Source: CABMKH01 sp040797625 (lineage in GTDB: Bacteria; Bacillota; Clostridia; Tissierellales; Tissierellaceae). From it: a DNA stretch of 64,000 nt. The notes under the pieces are model-generated. The model had not been told where the DNA came from and made no database searches. It was given only the letters and a program-made list of their open reading frames with translations. This document shows positions 7,858 through 16,891 of the stretch, in pieces. Positions within the stretch are counted from its first letter, which is position 1. Each line of letters opens with the position of its first letter. The DNA is taken from the NCBI GenBank assembly GCA_052067355.1, contig JBQHQH010000012.1, positions 1-64,000 of the forward strand, written 5' to 3'. Both the position numbers and the translations under genes were made by a program.

Positions 7858-8886
7858 TTATATGATTTCATGTCCTTCTTCTTCTAAGTCCATTACATTT
7901 GTAGCATTTTCTTCATTCATGGAAAATCTGAATGGTCTATTACCACAGCCAGGTTTATCTGAGTGTCCACTACTTTCATCTATTTGCTTTGGAAATAGTG
8001 TTGGGAAGGTGCTACAGATTGGAGAAGTTTCTGGTGATAACTTAGGGAATCCTGTAGAAAGTACACATAATTGTACCGGAACGATTATCTTCTTTTCACA
8101 AGTGATACATAGTGCAATAATTAGATCAATAGTTATAGCACCATTTTCTGGATTTACATCTATATCTCTTGATATACTATTGGTAGCTAATCTAGTTTCA
8201 CATAGTATATTGCAGAATTCTGTAAATCTTGGGAAGAAAGCGGAATTGTGAATTGATGGAATACATAACTCAAAGAAATTTGTCAAGACAATAGGAGAGT
8301 TAGGTGGTGCAATTGGTACATTAGCACTAATAGTAAATCTAACTTTTCTATCTCTTGAATCTAGTATTAGAAGTTCTATATTTACTAGTACATTACCCCT
8401 AATCCTAATTCTTTGAGTTCCAAATACAGGTGTTCCTTTATTTATGTCATCACATTCTGTAGTATCAGCGAATATTAATTTTTCATTGGATAATCCATCT
8501 GGTCCCACTACTTCGATGAATTCACCTCTTTCATCTTTAAGGAATTCACCGCCAGAAAGTACAGTGTCAGAATCTATAACAAGATTTCTTGGATCTTTTA
8601 TATTTGATGGATTAAAAAATCTTTTACATCTAATATCTAAGATACGTAAAATTCTGCTGCCTCTTGGCAAGTTTGGGAAAAATCTTACATTATTTACAGT
8701 ACTTAAAGCCTGCAGATTGACTAAAGTTGCATCGTATACTTTTTGAACAAATAGAGGTTCAGTAACTACATTTTTAAGAGATCCATCCCATTTACAGCCA
8801 GTTGTTGCTTTACAGCATTTTTCACCTATTGGTAATATTGAATCTGGTACATGATGTCTATCATCTTGTCTTTTATTTGAAGACAT
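7858..8886 (-). CDS. Unknown protein, possible SPOCS-like spore protein
   Basis: I do not recognise this 342-residue protein with confidence. It has no signal peptide or membrane segment. It is rich in beta-strand-like segments and holds about 17 cysteines, for example GEKCCKATTGCKW near residue 25 and CIPS, CNILCE and CITCEKK later. The stretch RIRIRGNVLVNIELLILD resembles the repeat pattern of SPOCS (DUF3794) domains found in spore proteins such as SipL, but this is a weak visual match. SD aaaggagg lies just upstream of the ATG at 8886. It is divergent from another unknown gene at 9034, with a 15-bp tandem repeat in the shared promoter region. A spore coat or surface role is a guess. Confidence 0.55.
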   Translation of the reverse strand: MSSNKRQDDRHHVPDSILPIGEKCCKATTGCKWDGSLKNVVTEPLFVQKVYDATLVNLQALSTVNNVRFFPNLPRGSRILRILDIRCKRFFNPSNIKDPRNLVIDSDTVLSGGEFLKDERGEFIEVVGPDGLSNEKLIFADTTECDDINKGTPVFGTQRIRIRGNVLVNIELLILDSRDRKVRFTISANVPIAPPNSPIVLTNFFELCIPSIHNSAFFPRFTEFCNILCETRLATNSISRDIDVNPENGAITIDLIIALCITCEKKIIVPVQLCVLSTGFPKLSPETSPICSTFPTLFPKQIDESSGHSDKPGCGNRPFRFSMNEENATNVMDLEEEGHEII

Positions 8887-8905
8887 TGATTATCCTCCTT
8901 TCAAA

Positions 8906-8935
8906 AAAGAATTGTTACTTAAAGAATTGTTACTT
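8906..8935. repeat. Two tandem copies of a 15-bp unit between divergent genes
   Basis: The unit aaagaattgttactt occurs twice in a row (8906-8920 and 8921-8935), about 20-50 bp upstream of the minus-strand gene that starts at 8886. The position suits a promoter or operator element, but no protein is known to bind it. Confidence 0.7.
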
Positions 8936-9033
8936 ATTGATAATATATTCAAGCCAGTATATTATGTTACTCTTAGTAGGAATAAATCAACATAAATTAT
9001 AATAGTAATAATAAAAAAGGAGAGGAATAGAAG

Positions 9034-10271
9034 ATGACATTTTATAATAATAGAGCAGCTATAGCTCATATAGATGAAGAAGAAGTATATCTATTTAGAA
9101 ATATAGATAGTCAGATAGTTATGGACCATTATACATATAATGGAGAAGGAACACAGGATATAATCCTTGAAGATGCAATGGGAGAATTTGATATACAGTT
9201 TGGTAGAGATGATGAAATATATTTAATATATCAAAACATAGAGAGAAATTTATGTATATTGACCATAGATAAGGAGATAAAAGATCAGACGTATTTAAGT
9301 GAGGGAGGAATGTCCAAGGTATTTGAATTAAACGTCTTTCGAACTGCAGGTAATATAAATATAATATACTTGACATTACAGTCAGAAAGAGATGGGATAT
9401 TCCATATACATCATCATATGCTCAAGGATAACAGGTGGATAAGTTATTTAGTAGAAGAAATAAGAATAGATAAGGTATTGAATCCTATAAGAATTTTAGA
9501 AGATGAGGAGAACATTCTCCTATTTTACTACTATGACAATCAAATATGTCTTAAAAAATTCGATATGGAGAATATGAAATGGAAAGAATCTATTATATTA
9601 GGTGATAATAAGGAAAAGTTATATATAGATGTGATTAAAGATGATATATATATTCATATAGCCTATTCTGAATATAACAATGAGAATCTCAGAATAAAAT
9701 ATATGAGATATATATATAATGATGATTTTTTTATTAAGGAAAAAGAAGAGATCTTATCTAATGAAGGCAATCCCTCTAATCCTACTATTATAATGGAAGA
9801 TAGTACCATTTGGGTAGTTTGGAATGAATCATCTAACTTATTTAGTAGTTATAGTTTGGATAATGGAGATAGTTGGAGTTCTATATATTTATGGAATGAA
9901 TCAAAATCAAATAATATGGTGAGATATAAATATATTACAAATATAGTAGATAGACATGTTAAATTTGATTATACATTTGGTAGCATATATCCAGATGTTA
10001 AATTCTTAGGATTTGGTCCTTTAAACAATGTAGAAGAGATAATTCCTAAAAAAAAACTTCGGGAGAGCCTGTTTCAGATTTAATATATGATAACGAAATA
10101 GATAATCTTATAAAAAAAATAGATGAATTGACAGAATTGCTTATGGGAATCAAATATGAATATGAAATGAGATTAGATAGTATAGATAGTACAATAGGTT
10201 TTATAGAAGAATTTTTGATAAATAATACTAGAGGATATTACTTAAAGGCAATTAAAAAAGAGAGATCTTAA
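9034..10271 (+). pseudogene. Unknown Asp-box (BNR-like) protein split by a frameshift in an A9 run
   Basis: The first frame (9034-10083) encodes 349 residues of beta-rich sequence. One Asp-box-like motif, SLDNGDSWSS, lies at about residues 283-292, and PTIIMEDSTIWVVW precedes it; both are typical of sialidase-type propeller repeats. At 10048-10056 there are nine A. In the first frame the protein ends 10 codons later. In the -1 frame an open stretch of 71 codons continues from 10056 to the stop at 10269-10271. It encodes a charged helical tail with segments such as IDNLIKKIDELTELL and RLDSIDSTIGFIEEF that looks like a coiled coil. The tail has no start of its own in a sensible place, so the intact gene needs one more A or a -1 slip. 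SD ggagagg precedes the ATG. Function unknown. Confidence 0.6.
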
Positions 10272-10322
10272 AGTGCAAGAATAGAAAAAGCTTCTATCCA
10301 GGTACTTTAAGATAGCTTTTTT
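10267..10322 (+). terminator. Possible terminator after the split gene
   Basis: A 9-bp inverted repeat (tcttaaagt at 10267-10275, actttaaga at 10304-10312) is followed by tagctttttt. The loop is long (28 nt) but can fold further through aaaagct/agctttt. Moderate support only. Confidence 0.4.
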
Positions 10323-10383
10323 GAAACTCATAATGAAAAGTTAAAATCAATCTATATCATATCAACTGTAGTATAAAATCATA

Positions 10384-10400
10384 TCTAATATAAGTTTTCT
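10384..10400 (+). repeat. Dispersed intergenic repeat, copy A
   Basis: The core tctaatataagttttct is preceded by taaaatcata. The same core, preceded by taaaa and a variable few bases, recurs at 24311-24330, 39761-39780 and 51686-51710, always intergenic and always in this orientation. Confidence 0.65.
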
Positions 10401-10428
10401 CTAAGATGAGAAATTCTCTATTTTCGAT

Positions 10429-10540
10429 AAAAAAAAGACTCCTACGATTAGGAGTCTTCATCCAATTCTGGATGGAATAAAAACGTTCAAAAGGGGTATT
10501 GGGAATAGAGATCTTTTAAGGTTACCAGGGGGATAACCTT
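10429..10540 (-). ncRNA. Candidate small RNA, about 112 nt, own promoter and terminator
   Basis: The minus strand carries a near-consensus promoter ending at 10547, then about 112 nt with no open frame of note, then a perfect 9-bp terminator stem (aagactcct/aggagtctt, 10435-10458) running into eight U. Predicted folds: a 5' hairpin with arms aaggtta and taacctt around a C-rich loop, a middle hairpin catcca-gaat-tggatg, and the terminator. Between them is a single-stranded stretch containing accccttttg, which can pair with Shine-Dalgarno sequences, including the aaagggg of the divergent gene at 10670. It does not match 6S, SRP, RNase P or tmRNA as I know them. Family unknown. Confidence 0.65.
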
Positions 10541-10546
10541 AAAAAC

Positions 10547-10575
10547 ATTATAGCAAATATCGACAGGATTTGCAA
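10547..10575 (-). promoter_or_regulatory. Promoter of the small RNA
   Basis: On the minus strand: TTGCAA (10575-10570), a 17-nt spacer, then TATAAT (10552-10547) with a TG at the extended -10 position. The expected transcription start is near 10540. Confidence 0.75.
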
Positions 10576-10669
10576 TGAGTTTTACAAAAACAATTATACT
10601 AATTTTTTCTAATACTTTATATTGCACTGATTTTGCCGTATAATAGTAGTGAAAGGGGATGTAGTGACT

Positions 10670-11275
10670 ATGAATGAAATATATATGGACTTAGAAAAAA
10701 CATTGTCGAAGAATGGTTTTATATTTAATTATTTTAAAGATATAGAGCATGTTAAAGAATATCTATTAAAACAGATTTTAAAAGATAATTCTGTCGGCAT
10801 TGGAGGTTCAATGACTATAGAAGAATTAGACATATATGCTGAATTAAAAGAACAAGGAAATAAGGTTTATTGGCATTGGAAAGCAGAAAATAAAAAACAA
10901 GAGCTGGAAAATGCTAAAAATGCTCAGATATATCTAGCAAGTACAAATGCATTGACCTTAGATGGAAAATTAGTGAATATGGATGGGACTGGAAATAGAG
11001 TAGCTTCTATGATCTATGGTCATGATAAGGTATATATCGTAGTTGGGAAAAACAAACTCTGTAAGGATTATGATGAAGCCATTGAGAGAATTGAAACTAT
11101 AGCAGCCCCAAAGAATGCAAAGAGATTAAATTTAGATACACCATGTAAATTTACTGGAAAATGTAGTGATTGTAGTTCACCAAAGAGGATGTGTAATGTA
11201 GAAACCATATTACATAAAAATCCCAATGGGACTCAAATCTATATATGTTTAGTGGATGAAGCATTAGGATACTAA
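10670..11275 (+). CDS. LUD-domain protein (lactate utilisation protein family)
   Basis: A LUD/DUF162 family protein, related to LutC and to the C-terminal part of LutB. About 201 residues. Visible motifs: SVGIGGSMTIEEL near residue 45, a typical LUD loop, and ASTNALTLDGKLVNMDGTGN, which is strongly conserved in clostridial members. The C-terminal CKFTGKCSDCSSPKRMC is a four-cysteine segment that could bind metal or an iron-sulfur cluster. The frame is open back to a GTG at 10649. The SD aaagggg at 10652-10658 supports a start at GTG 10664 or ATG 10670, and I list the ATG. It lies 8-17 nt before the cysteine desulfurase gene and is likely co-transcribed. Substrate unknown; no lutA/lutB partner is present. 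Confidence 0.8.
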   Translation: MNEIYMDLEKTLSKNGFIFNYFKDIEHVKEYLLKQILKDNSVGIGGSMTIEELDIYAELKEQGNKVYWHWKAENKKQELENAKNAQIYLASTNALTLDGKLVNMDGTGNRVASMIYGHDKVYIVVGKNKLCKDYDEAIERIETIAAPKNAKRLNLDTPCKFTGKCSDCSSPKRMCNVETILHKNPNGTQIYICLVDEALGY

Positions 11276-11291
11276 AATAGAGGTGAAAATA

Positions 11292-12446
11292 TTGATTTAT
11301 TTGGACAATTGTGCCACAACTAGAGTTAGGCAGGAAGTATTAAATAAGATGTATAAGAGTTTTATTTCAAATTTTGGAAACCCGTCTTCTCTGCACAGAT
11401 TAGGATTAAATGCAGAAAAAGAAGTAGAGGAAGCAAGGGATATAATAGCAAAGTTTTTAGGTATAGATAGTAGGGAACTTTATTTTACATCAGGTGGGAC
11501 GGAGAGCAATAATATTGCGATTCAAAGTATAGTAAATAATATGAAAAAGAGGGGAAATCATATTATTACAACAAAGATAGAGCACTCATCGTCATTAAAT
11601 GTAATGAAAAATTTTGAAAAAGACGGTTTAACAGTTACTTATCTCAATACAGATAAATTTGGAAATATAGACATGGAAGAATTTGAAAAGGTACTAGATG
11701 AAGATACCATATTAGTATCAATGATCCATGTAAATAATGAGATAGGGACTATACAGGATATAGAAAAGATTAGTAAAATTATAAAGAAAAAGGGCTTTCA
11801 AGCCCTAATACATCTAGATGGAGTTCAATCCTTTGGAAAGATAAAATGTTCTCTAAAACAATTAGGAGTAGATACTTACTCTTTTAGTGGACATAAAGTT
11901 CATGGACCTAAGGGAATAGGAGGATTATATATCAGAGATGGATTGCATCTGAATCCTATTGTATTTGGAGGAAATCAGGAAAAAGGTTTAAGATCTGGAA
12001 CTGAAAATGTTCAAGGTATTATAGGACTTGGAGAGGCTATTAGAATCTTAGACAATAATTTCATAGAAGAGTCTGAACATGTAAAAGAGTTGAAAACATA
12101 TATGGCAAATAGAGTTAAAGAAGAGATAGAAGATATAAAAATCAACACTCCTATGGGAGAAAATTCTTCACCATATATATTGAATATATCCTTTAGAAAT
12201 ACAAGAGGAGAAGTATTATTACATTATTTAGAAGATAAGGATATATATGTATCTACTTCTTCAGCATGTTCATCTAGAGGTACAGGAAAAAGTCTTGTAC
12301 TTAAGTCTATAGGATTAGATGATAATGATATAGAAGGTACCATAAGAATCTGTTTTTCCTATGAAATTACAAAAGAAGATATAGATTATACTGTAGAAGT
12401 ACTAAAAGATTCAGTAGAAGAAATAAGAAAGATCATGATGAGGTGA
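11292..12446 (+). CDS. Cysteine desulfurase (NifS/IscS family), partner of ThiI
   Basis: A PLP enzyme that takes sulfur from cysteine and passes it to an acceptor as persulfide. The start is TTG at 11292, giving MIYLDNCATT, the usual family opening. SD agaggtg is 6 nt upstream, so an in-frame GTG at 11283 is not needed. The PLP lysine lies in YSFSGHKVHGPKG (about residue 200) and the active cysteine in STSSACSSRGTG (about residue 325). The thiI gene follows after 4 nt. In Bacillus the same pairing (NifZ-ThiI) dedicates the desulfurase to tRNA 4-thiouridine, so I infer that role here rather than general Fe-S assembly. Confidence 0.88.
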   Translation: MIYLDNCATTRVRQEVLNKMYKSFISNFGNPSSLHRLGLNAEKEVEEARDIIAKFLGIDSRELYFTSGGTESNNIAIQSIVNNMKKRGNHIITTKIEHSSSLNVMKNFEKDGLTVTYLNTDKFGNIDMEEFEKVLDEDTILVSMIHVNNEIGTIQDIEKISKIIKKKGFQALIHLDGVQSFGKIKCSLKQLGVDTYSFSGHKVHGPKGIGGLYIRDGLHLNPIVFGGNQEKGLRSGTENVQGIIGLGEAIRILDNNFIEESEHVKELKTYMANRVKEEIEDIKINTPMGENSSPYILNISFRNTRGEVLLHYLEDKDIYVSTSSACSSRGTGKSLVLKSIGLDDNDIEGTIRICFSYEITKEDIDYTVEVLKDSVEEIRKIMMR

Positions 12447-12450
12447 CAAA

Positions 12451-13620
12451 TTGAAAAAGGTTTTAAGTGTTAGTTTAGGAGAATTGGCATTAAAGGGATT
12501 AAATAGGGGATATTTTGAAACGCAGTTAATAAGACAAATGACTAGAGGAATAAAGGATATAGGATATGATAAAATATATAAGGAGCAGGGAAAGATATAT
12601 ATAGAAGGAGAAGAGTCAAACTACCCTTTGATGATTAATAAATTGAAGAAGGTCTTTGGCTTAGTCTATATCAGCCCTTGTATTAGAACAGATAAAGAAA
12701 TGAGTAATATAGAAAAAGCTTCTATATTGGCTATGAAAGAGAGAATCAATCAGTCAAATATAAAGACATTTAAAGTAGATACAAATAGAACAGATAAATC
12801 TTTTCCAATAAAATCTCCCGAAGTATCTAGAAGTATGGGTGGCACTATATTGAAAGAATTTGGAGATTTAAAAGTAGATGTTCACAACCCAGATGTATAT
12901 CTATATATAGATATTAAACAAGAAAATGCATATATATATACTGAGAAGATAAAAGCATATGGTGGATTGCCAGTAGGTACAAATGGAAAGGGACTTTTAC
13001 TCTTATCTGGAGGAATAGATAGCCCAGTAGCAGGTTTTATGATGGCAAAGAGGGGGGTACAGATTAACTGTGTACACTATCACTCATACCCATTTACTTC
13101 AGAAAGAGCAGAGGAAAAGGTAAAGACATTGGCTAATATACTGTCACTCTATACTGGAAAGATGAAGTTTTTTAGTGTCAATATACTAAATATACAGAAG
13201 GCAATAAATCAAAACTGTCCAGAAAAAGAAATGACCATACTCTCTAGAAGGTTTATGATGAGAATTGCTGAAGAGATTGCAAACCACAACAATTATGATG
13301 CCTTGATAACTGGAGAAAGCTTAGGGCAAGTTGCAAGTCAGACTATCCATGGTATAGGTGTTACAAATGCTACAGTGAAGTTACCAGTACTAAGACCGCT
13401 CATAGGTATGGATAAGGTTGACATAATTGAAATAGCCAACGATATAGAGACCTTTGAGACATCTGTATTGCCTTTTGAAGATTGCTGTACAGTATTTTTA
13501 CCTAAACATCCAGTTACAAGACCTAAACTAGAAGATATTGAGAGGTCTGAAGAAGTATTGGATATAGATATGTTAGTAAAAGAAGCTATAGATAATATGA
13601 AGGTATTTAACATAAAATAG
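12451..13620 (+). CDS. thiI: tRNA 4-thiouridine synthase ThiI
   Basis: Adenylates and thiolates U8 of tRNA using persulfide sulfur from its desulfurase partner. 389 residues from TTG 12451, with SD aggtga overlapping the stop of the preceding gene. The N-terminal ferredoxin-like/THUMP part covers about residues 1-165. The PP-loop motif LLLLSGGIDSPVAGF begins at about 180, followed by the ThiI-specific ITGESLGQVASQT near 290. There is no C-terminal rhodanese domain, as in Bacillus-type ThiI, which agrees with the linked desulfurase. Last gene of the operon that begins at 10670. Confidence 0.93.
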   Translation: MKKVLSVSLGELALKGLNRGYFETQLIRQMTRGIKDIGYDKIYKEQGKIYIEGEESNYPLMINKLKKVFGLVYISPCIRTDKEMSNIEKASILAMKERINQSNIKTFKVDTNRTDKSFPIKSPEVSRSMGGTILKEFGDLKVDVHNPDVYLYIDIKQENAYIYTEKIKAYGGLPVGTNGKGLLLLSGGIDSPVAGFMMAKRGVQINCVHYHSYPFTSERAEEKVKTLANILSLYTGKMKFFSVNILNIQKAINQNCPEKEMTILSRRFMMRIAEEIANHNNYDALITGESLGQVASQTIHGIGVTNATVKLPVLRPLIGMDKVDIIEIANDIETFETSVLPFEDCCTVFLPKHPVTRPKLEDIERSEEVLDIDMLVKEAIDNMKVFNIK

Positions 13621-14143
13621 TTATAAAGAGAATTTATATCTTATACTCCTACTGATATTTCACGGTGTATTAGGGAGCAATACAAAACCATAGTATGCAT
13701 TGAAATACATAAAGTATAGCAAATAGTCAATATTTTAATACTTTATTATCAATAATTGTGCATTGTCAATTGTGAATTGAAATTATAAGAAGTGCTCTCT
13801 TATCCATATTTATTGGCACCCATATAGGGTGTGATATGATCTTTATATAAATGGAGTAGAGATTGATACGGAGACAATAGATTGAGAATTGAGTAGACAA
13901 GGGAGAATTAAGAGGATATAGAAGACATTTTAAAGATATATAGAAATTATGAATCCATTAAAAATATAATAAAAGTAAAAATCAAAATAGTTAAAGTCAT
14001 AGATAGATATATACTAAAATAGTTATATAGTTAGCAGAAGCACCTGCTTTAAAGGCCTTCCATAGTTAAATTAAAAGATAAGATAGCATCCTTCTATCTC
14101 TTGATTTACTCTTTAAAGGGTTAAATTTTAAGGAGGAATTATT
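13621..14143. other. Intergenic region before the radical SAM gene
   Basis: 523 bp, very AT-rich, with no convincing open frame on either strand. Near its end the self-complementary octamer ctttaaag occurs twice (14047-14054 and 14111-14118). A small hairpin agatag/ctatct lies between the two copies. They could form a leader structure for the gene at 14144, but there is no match to a known riboswitch. The rest holds only simple AT-rich sequence. Confidence 0.5.
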
Positions 14144-15505
14144 ATGGTAAAGGTAAAACAAATTATAGGTACCAAAATAACAAATGAGGCTTTGAAATAT
14201 ATTGAAAAAGACCCTATGGAAAACTTGGATAATCTATTAAATCTGTCTGAAAAGATACTAAAGAGAAAAAATCATAAAGAGATTCACAAAAAATTTAAGG
14301 AAATAGTAGATAGTCCAGATAGCAGTGGATATCATTTATTGGAAAGATATTTTAATGAGTTATCTCCTGCTACTAGACAGAAATTCATGGTTAATTTCAT
14401 GATAAATTCTGGCATGATAGGTATCCCTATTCAATATGAGATAATGGAAAAATATAATTGTAATGTACCTTGGGCCATATTGATTGACCCTACAAGTATG
14501 TGTAATCTAAAATGTACTGGATGTTGGGCCTCCGAATATAAAAATACTGATTTCTTAAGCTATGAGACTTTAGATAGAGTGATCAATGAAGGTAAAGAAT
14601 TAGGAATATATATGTATATATATTCTGGAGGAGAGCCATTAATAAGAAAGGAAGACCTTTTAAAATTAGCAGAAGAACATGATGATTGTTTTTTCCTATC
14701 CTTTACAAATGCAACTTTAGTAGATGAGAATTTTGCCAAAAGATTAGGTGAGTTAGGGAATTTTGGATTGGCAATAAGTGTTGAAGGGTTTGAAGAAGAG
14801 ACAGATATGAGAAGAGGTAAGGGAACTTATAATAAAGTAATTAGAGCCATGGATTTACTTAAAAAAGAAGGAGTAGCATTTGGCTTTTCCACCTGTTATC
14901 ATAGATATAATACGGAAACTGTGGGCTCTGAAGAGTATTTAGATTTTTTAATTGATAAGGGCTGTATGTTTGGATGGTATTTTACTTATATTCCTATAGG
15001 AAAAGATGCAGTTACAGATCTATTGGTAACACCTGAACAAAGAGAATATATGTATCATAAGATTAGAGAATTGAGAAGTAAAAAACCTATATTTATAATG
15101 GACTTTTGGAATGATGGAGAATATGTAGATGGTTGTATTGCAGGTGGAAAGAGATATTTGCATATAAATGCCAATGGGGATATAGAACCATGTGCATTTA
15201 TTCACTATTCAAATGTAAATATTGATGATGTCAGTCTATTAGAAGGTTTACAGTCTCCATTGTTTATGAAATATAGAGAAAACCAACCATTTAATGGAAA
15301 TCATTTGAGACCTTGTCCACTATTGGATAATCCTGAATGTATAAAAGCCATGGTAAATGAATCAAAAGCTCATTCTACACAGCCTATAGACAAGGAAGAT
15401 GTAGAAGAACTAGTTAAAAAGACAGAAGATGCGGCTAAAAATTGGGCTCCTACTGCAGAAAGACTATGGAATGAGAGGTTAGAAGAGAAAAAAGCAAAGA
15501 TATAG
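14144..15505 (+). CDS. Radical SAM protein with C-terminal cysteine (SPASM-like) region
   Basis: A 453-residue radical SAM enzyme. The SAM [4Fe-4S] motif is in PTSMCNLKCTGCW (about residues 119-131), followed by the glycine-rich YSGGEPLIRKEDL. After the barrel, cysteines in DGCIAGG, EPCAFIH and RPCPLLDNPEC suggest at least one auxiliary cluster. The N-terminal ~100 residues are helical and include a segment NPxT-like region before the core (SPATRQKFMVNFM), as in a group of clostridial radical SAM proteins of unknown substrate. SD aaggagg is 8 nt before the ATG. Single gene between a long leader region and a strong terminator. The reaction cannot be stated. Confidence 0.8.
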   Translation: MVKVKQIIGTKITNEALKYIEKDPMENLDNLLNLSEKILKRKNHKEIHKKFKEIVDSPDSSGYHLLERYFNELSPATRQKFMVNFMINSGMIGIPIQYEIMEKYNCNVPWAILIDPTSMCNLKCTGCWASEYKNTDFLSYETLDRVINEGKELGIYMYIYSGGEPLIRKEDLLKLAEEHDDCFFLSFTNATLVDENFAKRLGELGNFGLAISVEGFEEETDMRRGKGTYNKVIRAMDLLKKEGVAFGFSTCYHRYNTETVGSEEYLDFLIDKGCMFGWYFTYIPIGKDAVTDLLVTPEQREYMYHKIRELRSKKPIFIMDFWNDGEYVDGCIAGGKRYLHINANGDIEPCAFIHYSNVNIDDVSLLEGLQSPLFMKYRENQPFNGNHLRPCPLLDNPECIKAMVNESKAHSTQPIDKEDVEELVKKTEDAAKNWAPTAERLWNERLEEKKAKI

Positions 15506-15506
15506 T

Positions 15507-15540
15507 AAAAATACTAGGTAGATAATACCTAGTATTTTTT
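15507..15540. terminator. Bidirectional terminator
   Basis: Stem aaaaatactaggta / tacctagtatttttt with a 5-nt loop, directly after the radical SAM gene. It also serves the convergent minus-strand gene ending at 15568. Confidence 0.9.
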
Positions 15541-15567
15541 AATAGACCTCTACTATTATGAGTTTGA

Positions 15568-16008
15568 TTAATTGTAAGTTTTTACTCTTAAGTTTCCTGT
15601 TAGACATGAACCATCTACTGTTTTAAGCCTTATTATATAATGTTCTCCTGCTTTTATGTTGTGATATCTTTTTGTAGGATCTTTCCCTAGAGCAACAGTA
15701 TATGAATCTTCAAATTGTGGTCTATCAAGATTTTGCACAGTGATTTCAACATCTGCTTCACTAGTATTGTAGAAATATATATCTAGATTTTTAGCAACGG
15801 AAAAGACTTCATCTGAATATCTACCATTTCTTTGATTCAGACTAGGTTCATTGATTACTAGATTGAATGGAGTTATTATTTTATCTTCTGACTCTTGTAT
15901 AAAAGTTGTTTTATCGCCTAATCCCTCAGAGTTAGTTTCAGCATATGTAATAGATGTTAAAGTGATTGTAAACATCATAACTAAAATTAAACTAAGAAAT
16001 TTTTTCAT
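15568..16008 (-). CDS. Small secreted protein of unknown function
   Basis: 146 residues with a clear Sec signal peptide: KK, a hydrophobic stretch to about residue 21, then probable cleavage after ITYA. The mature part has about 120 residues and is predicted mainly beta, with a motif DIYFYNTSEADVEITVQNL that resembles a small extracellular beta-sandwich. There are no cysteine pairs and no anchor, so it is probably released. SD aggagg lies 6 nt upstream of the ATG on the minus strand. It is convergent with the radical SAM gene and shares its terminator. I do not recognise a family. Confidence 0.65.
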   Translation of the reverse strand: MKKFLSLILVMMFTITLTSITYAETNSEGLGDKTTFIQESEDKIITPFNLVINEPSLNQRNGRYSDEVFSVAKNLDIYFYNTSEADVEITVQNLDRPQFEDSYTVALGKDPTKRYHNIKAGEHYIIRLKTVDGSCLTGNLRVKTYN

Positions 16009-16784
16009 TTTTATCCTCCTTTTTTCATTAGTTTGTATGTCTGAATGAAAGTAATAATTAAGTTTACTTTATCATATTACCATTGGAATCACCTTTTATA
16101 TATAGCCTATTTCAGATATCATAAGCTGCATAATAATTATATTTCTTGTATTAAAATAATTGACTTTTCATATTTTGATATCTATTCTTTAAAAAAATTA
16201 TGTGAGTTTTAACTAAATAATTAGGTATTTACTGTATTTTGTAGGTATATATAACATTGGTTTCCCTATCTAATTCAATCCTATATCATGATCGATTTCT
16301 TGTCAAGCTTAAAAGAGGGACTATAGTGTTAATTTTGCATCCTCTAAGCAAAGATTCAAAAAAGTTTTCAGAATTGAGAAGAAAAAATCTTCAATAATAT
16401 AATAAGTTTAGGTCTAGCCAATCAAAGGAGATATTCATTATGTCTAAATTTCTAGCAACACCGCATGTATATCCTCTATCTTTTTCACTTATATAAGGCT
16501 CTTCTTAATTACTAAACCACTTTATTCTCCTTTTTTCATTAGTATTCTGTATATAATACGATATCATTACTTTCTAAGAACTATTAATATATGATAATTG
16601 TTCTGGATTTGGTTTGCTTTTTAATCTTGATAAATATTATAAAGACCTTTAAAAAGTCCTATTATAATGCGAACTTTAAGCCATTATCAAGTAGACTTAT
16701 TATTACTAAACTTCAAGTATTAAAAAATCTTAACAACTGCATAATATAAAGGAAGAGATAAAATAAAAAAGCATAAAAAAACTA
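16009..16784. other. Long non-coding stretch upstream of the polyamine operon
   Basis: About 780 bp, AT-rich, without a gene that I can support. A minus-strand open piece of about 37 codons near 16391-16504 has no start or ribosome site. The right end leads into the promoter of the regulator gene. No repeats, tRNA or recognised riboswitch are visible. Confidence 0.5.
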
Positions 16785-16814
16785 TTGACATTCACATATA
16801 TTTTAATTTATAAT
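16785..16814 (+). promoter_or_regulatory. Promoter of the polyamine uptake operon
   Basis: TTGACA at 16785-16790, an 18-nt spacer and TATAAT at 16809-16814. The start should be near 16821, about 70 nt before the regulator's ATG at 16892. Confidence 0.75.
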
Positions 16815-16891
16815 ATGATAGTTGTAAAAGGATGTTTAGTATATATAAACAAATAGTTAATATATGTTTAACTTATCAGAGGATGGTGAAG

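Noticed and set aside
8802..9002. 66-codon plus-strand frame across the divergent promoter region
   Set aside because: It overlaps the start of the minus-strand gene and the tandem repeat, and encodes low-complexity sequence.
13757..13790. caattgtgaattgaaat-like sequence also resembling 838-853
   Set aside because: Simple AT-rich, partly palindromic sequence common in such genomes. Two partial matches are not enough to define a repeat.
16391..16504. Start-less minus-strand open piece of about 37 codons in the gap before the polyamine operon
   Set aside because: Too short, no start, no recognisable sequence. Could be a remnant, but support is insufficient.
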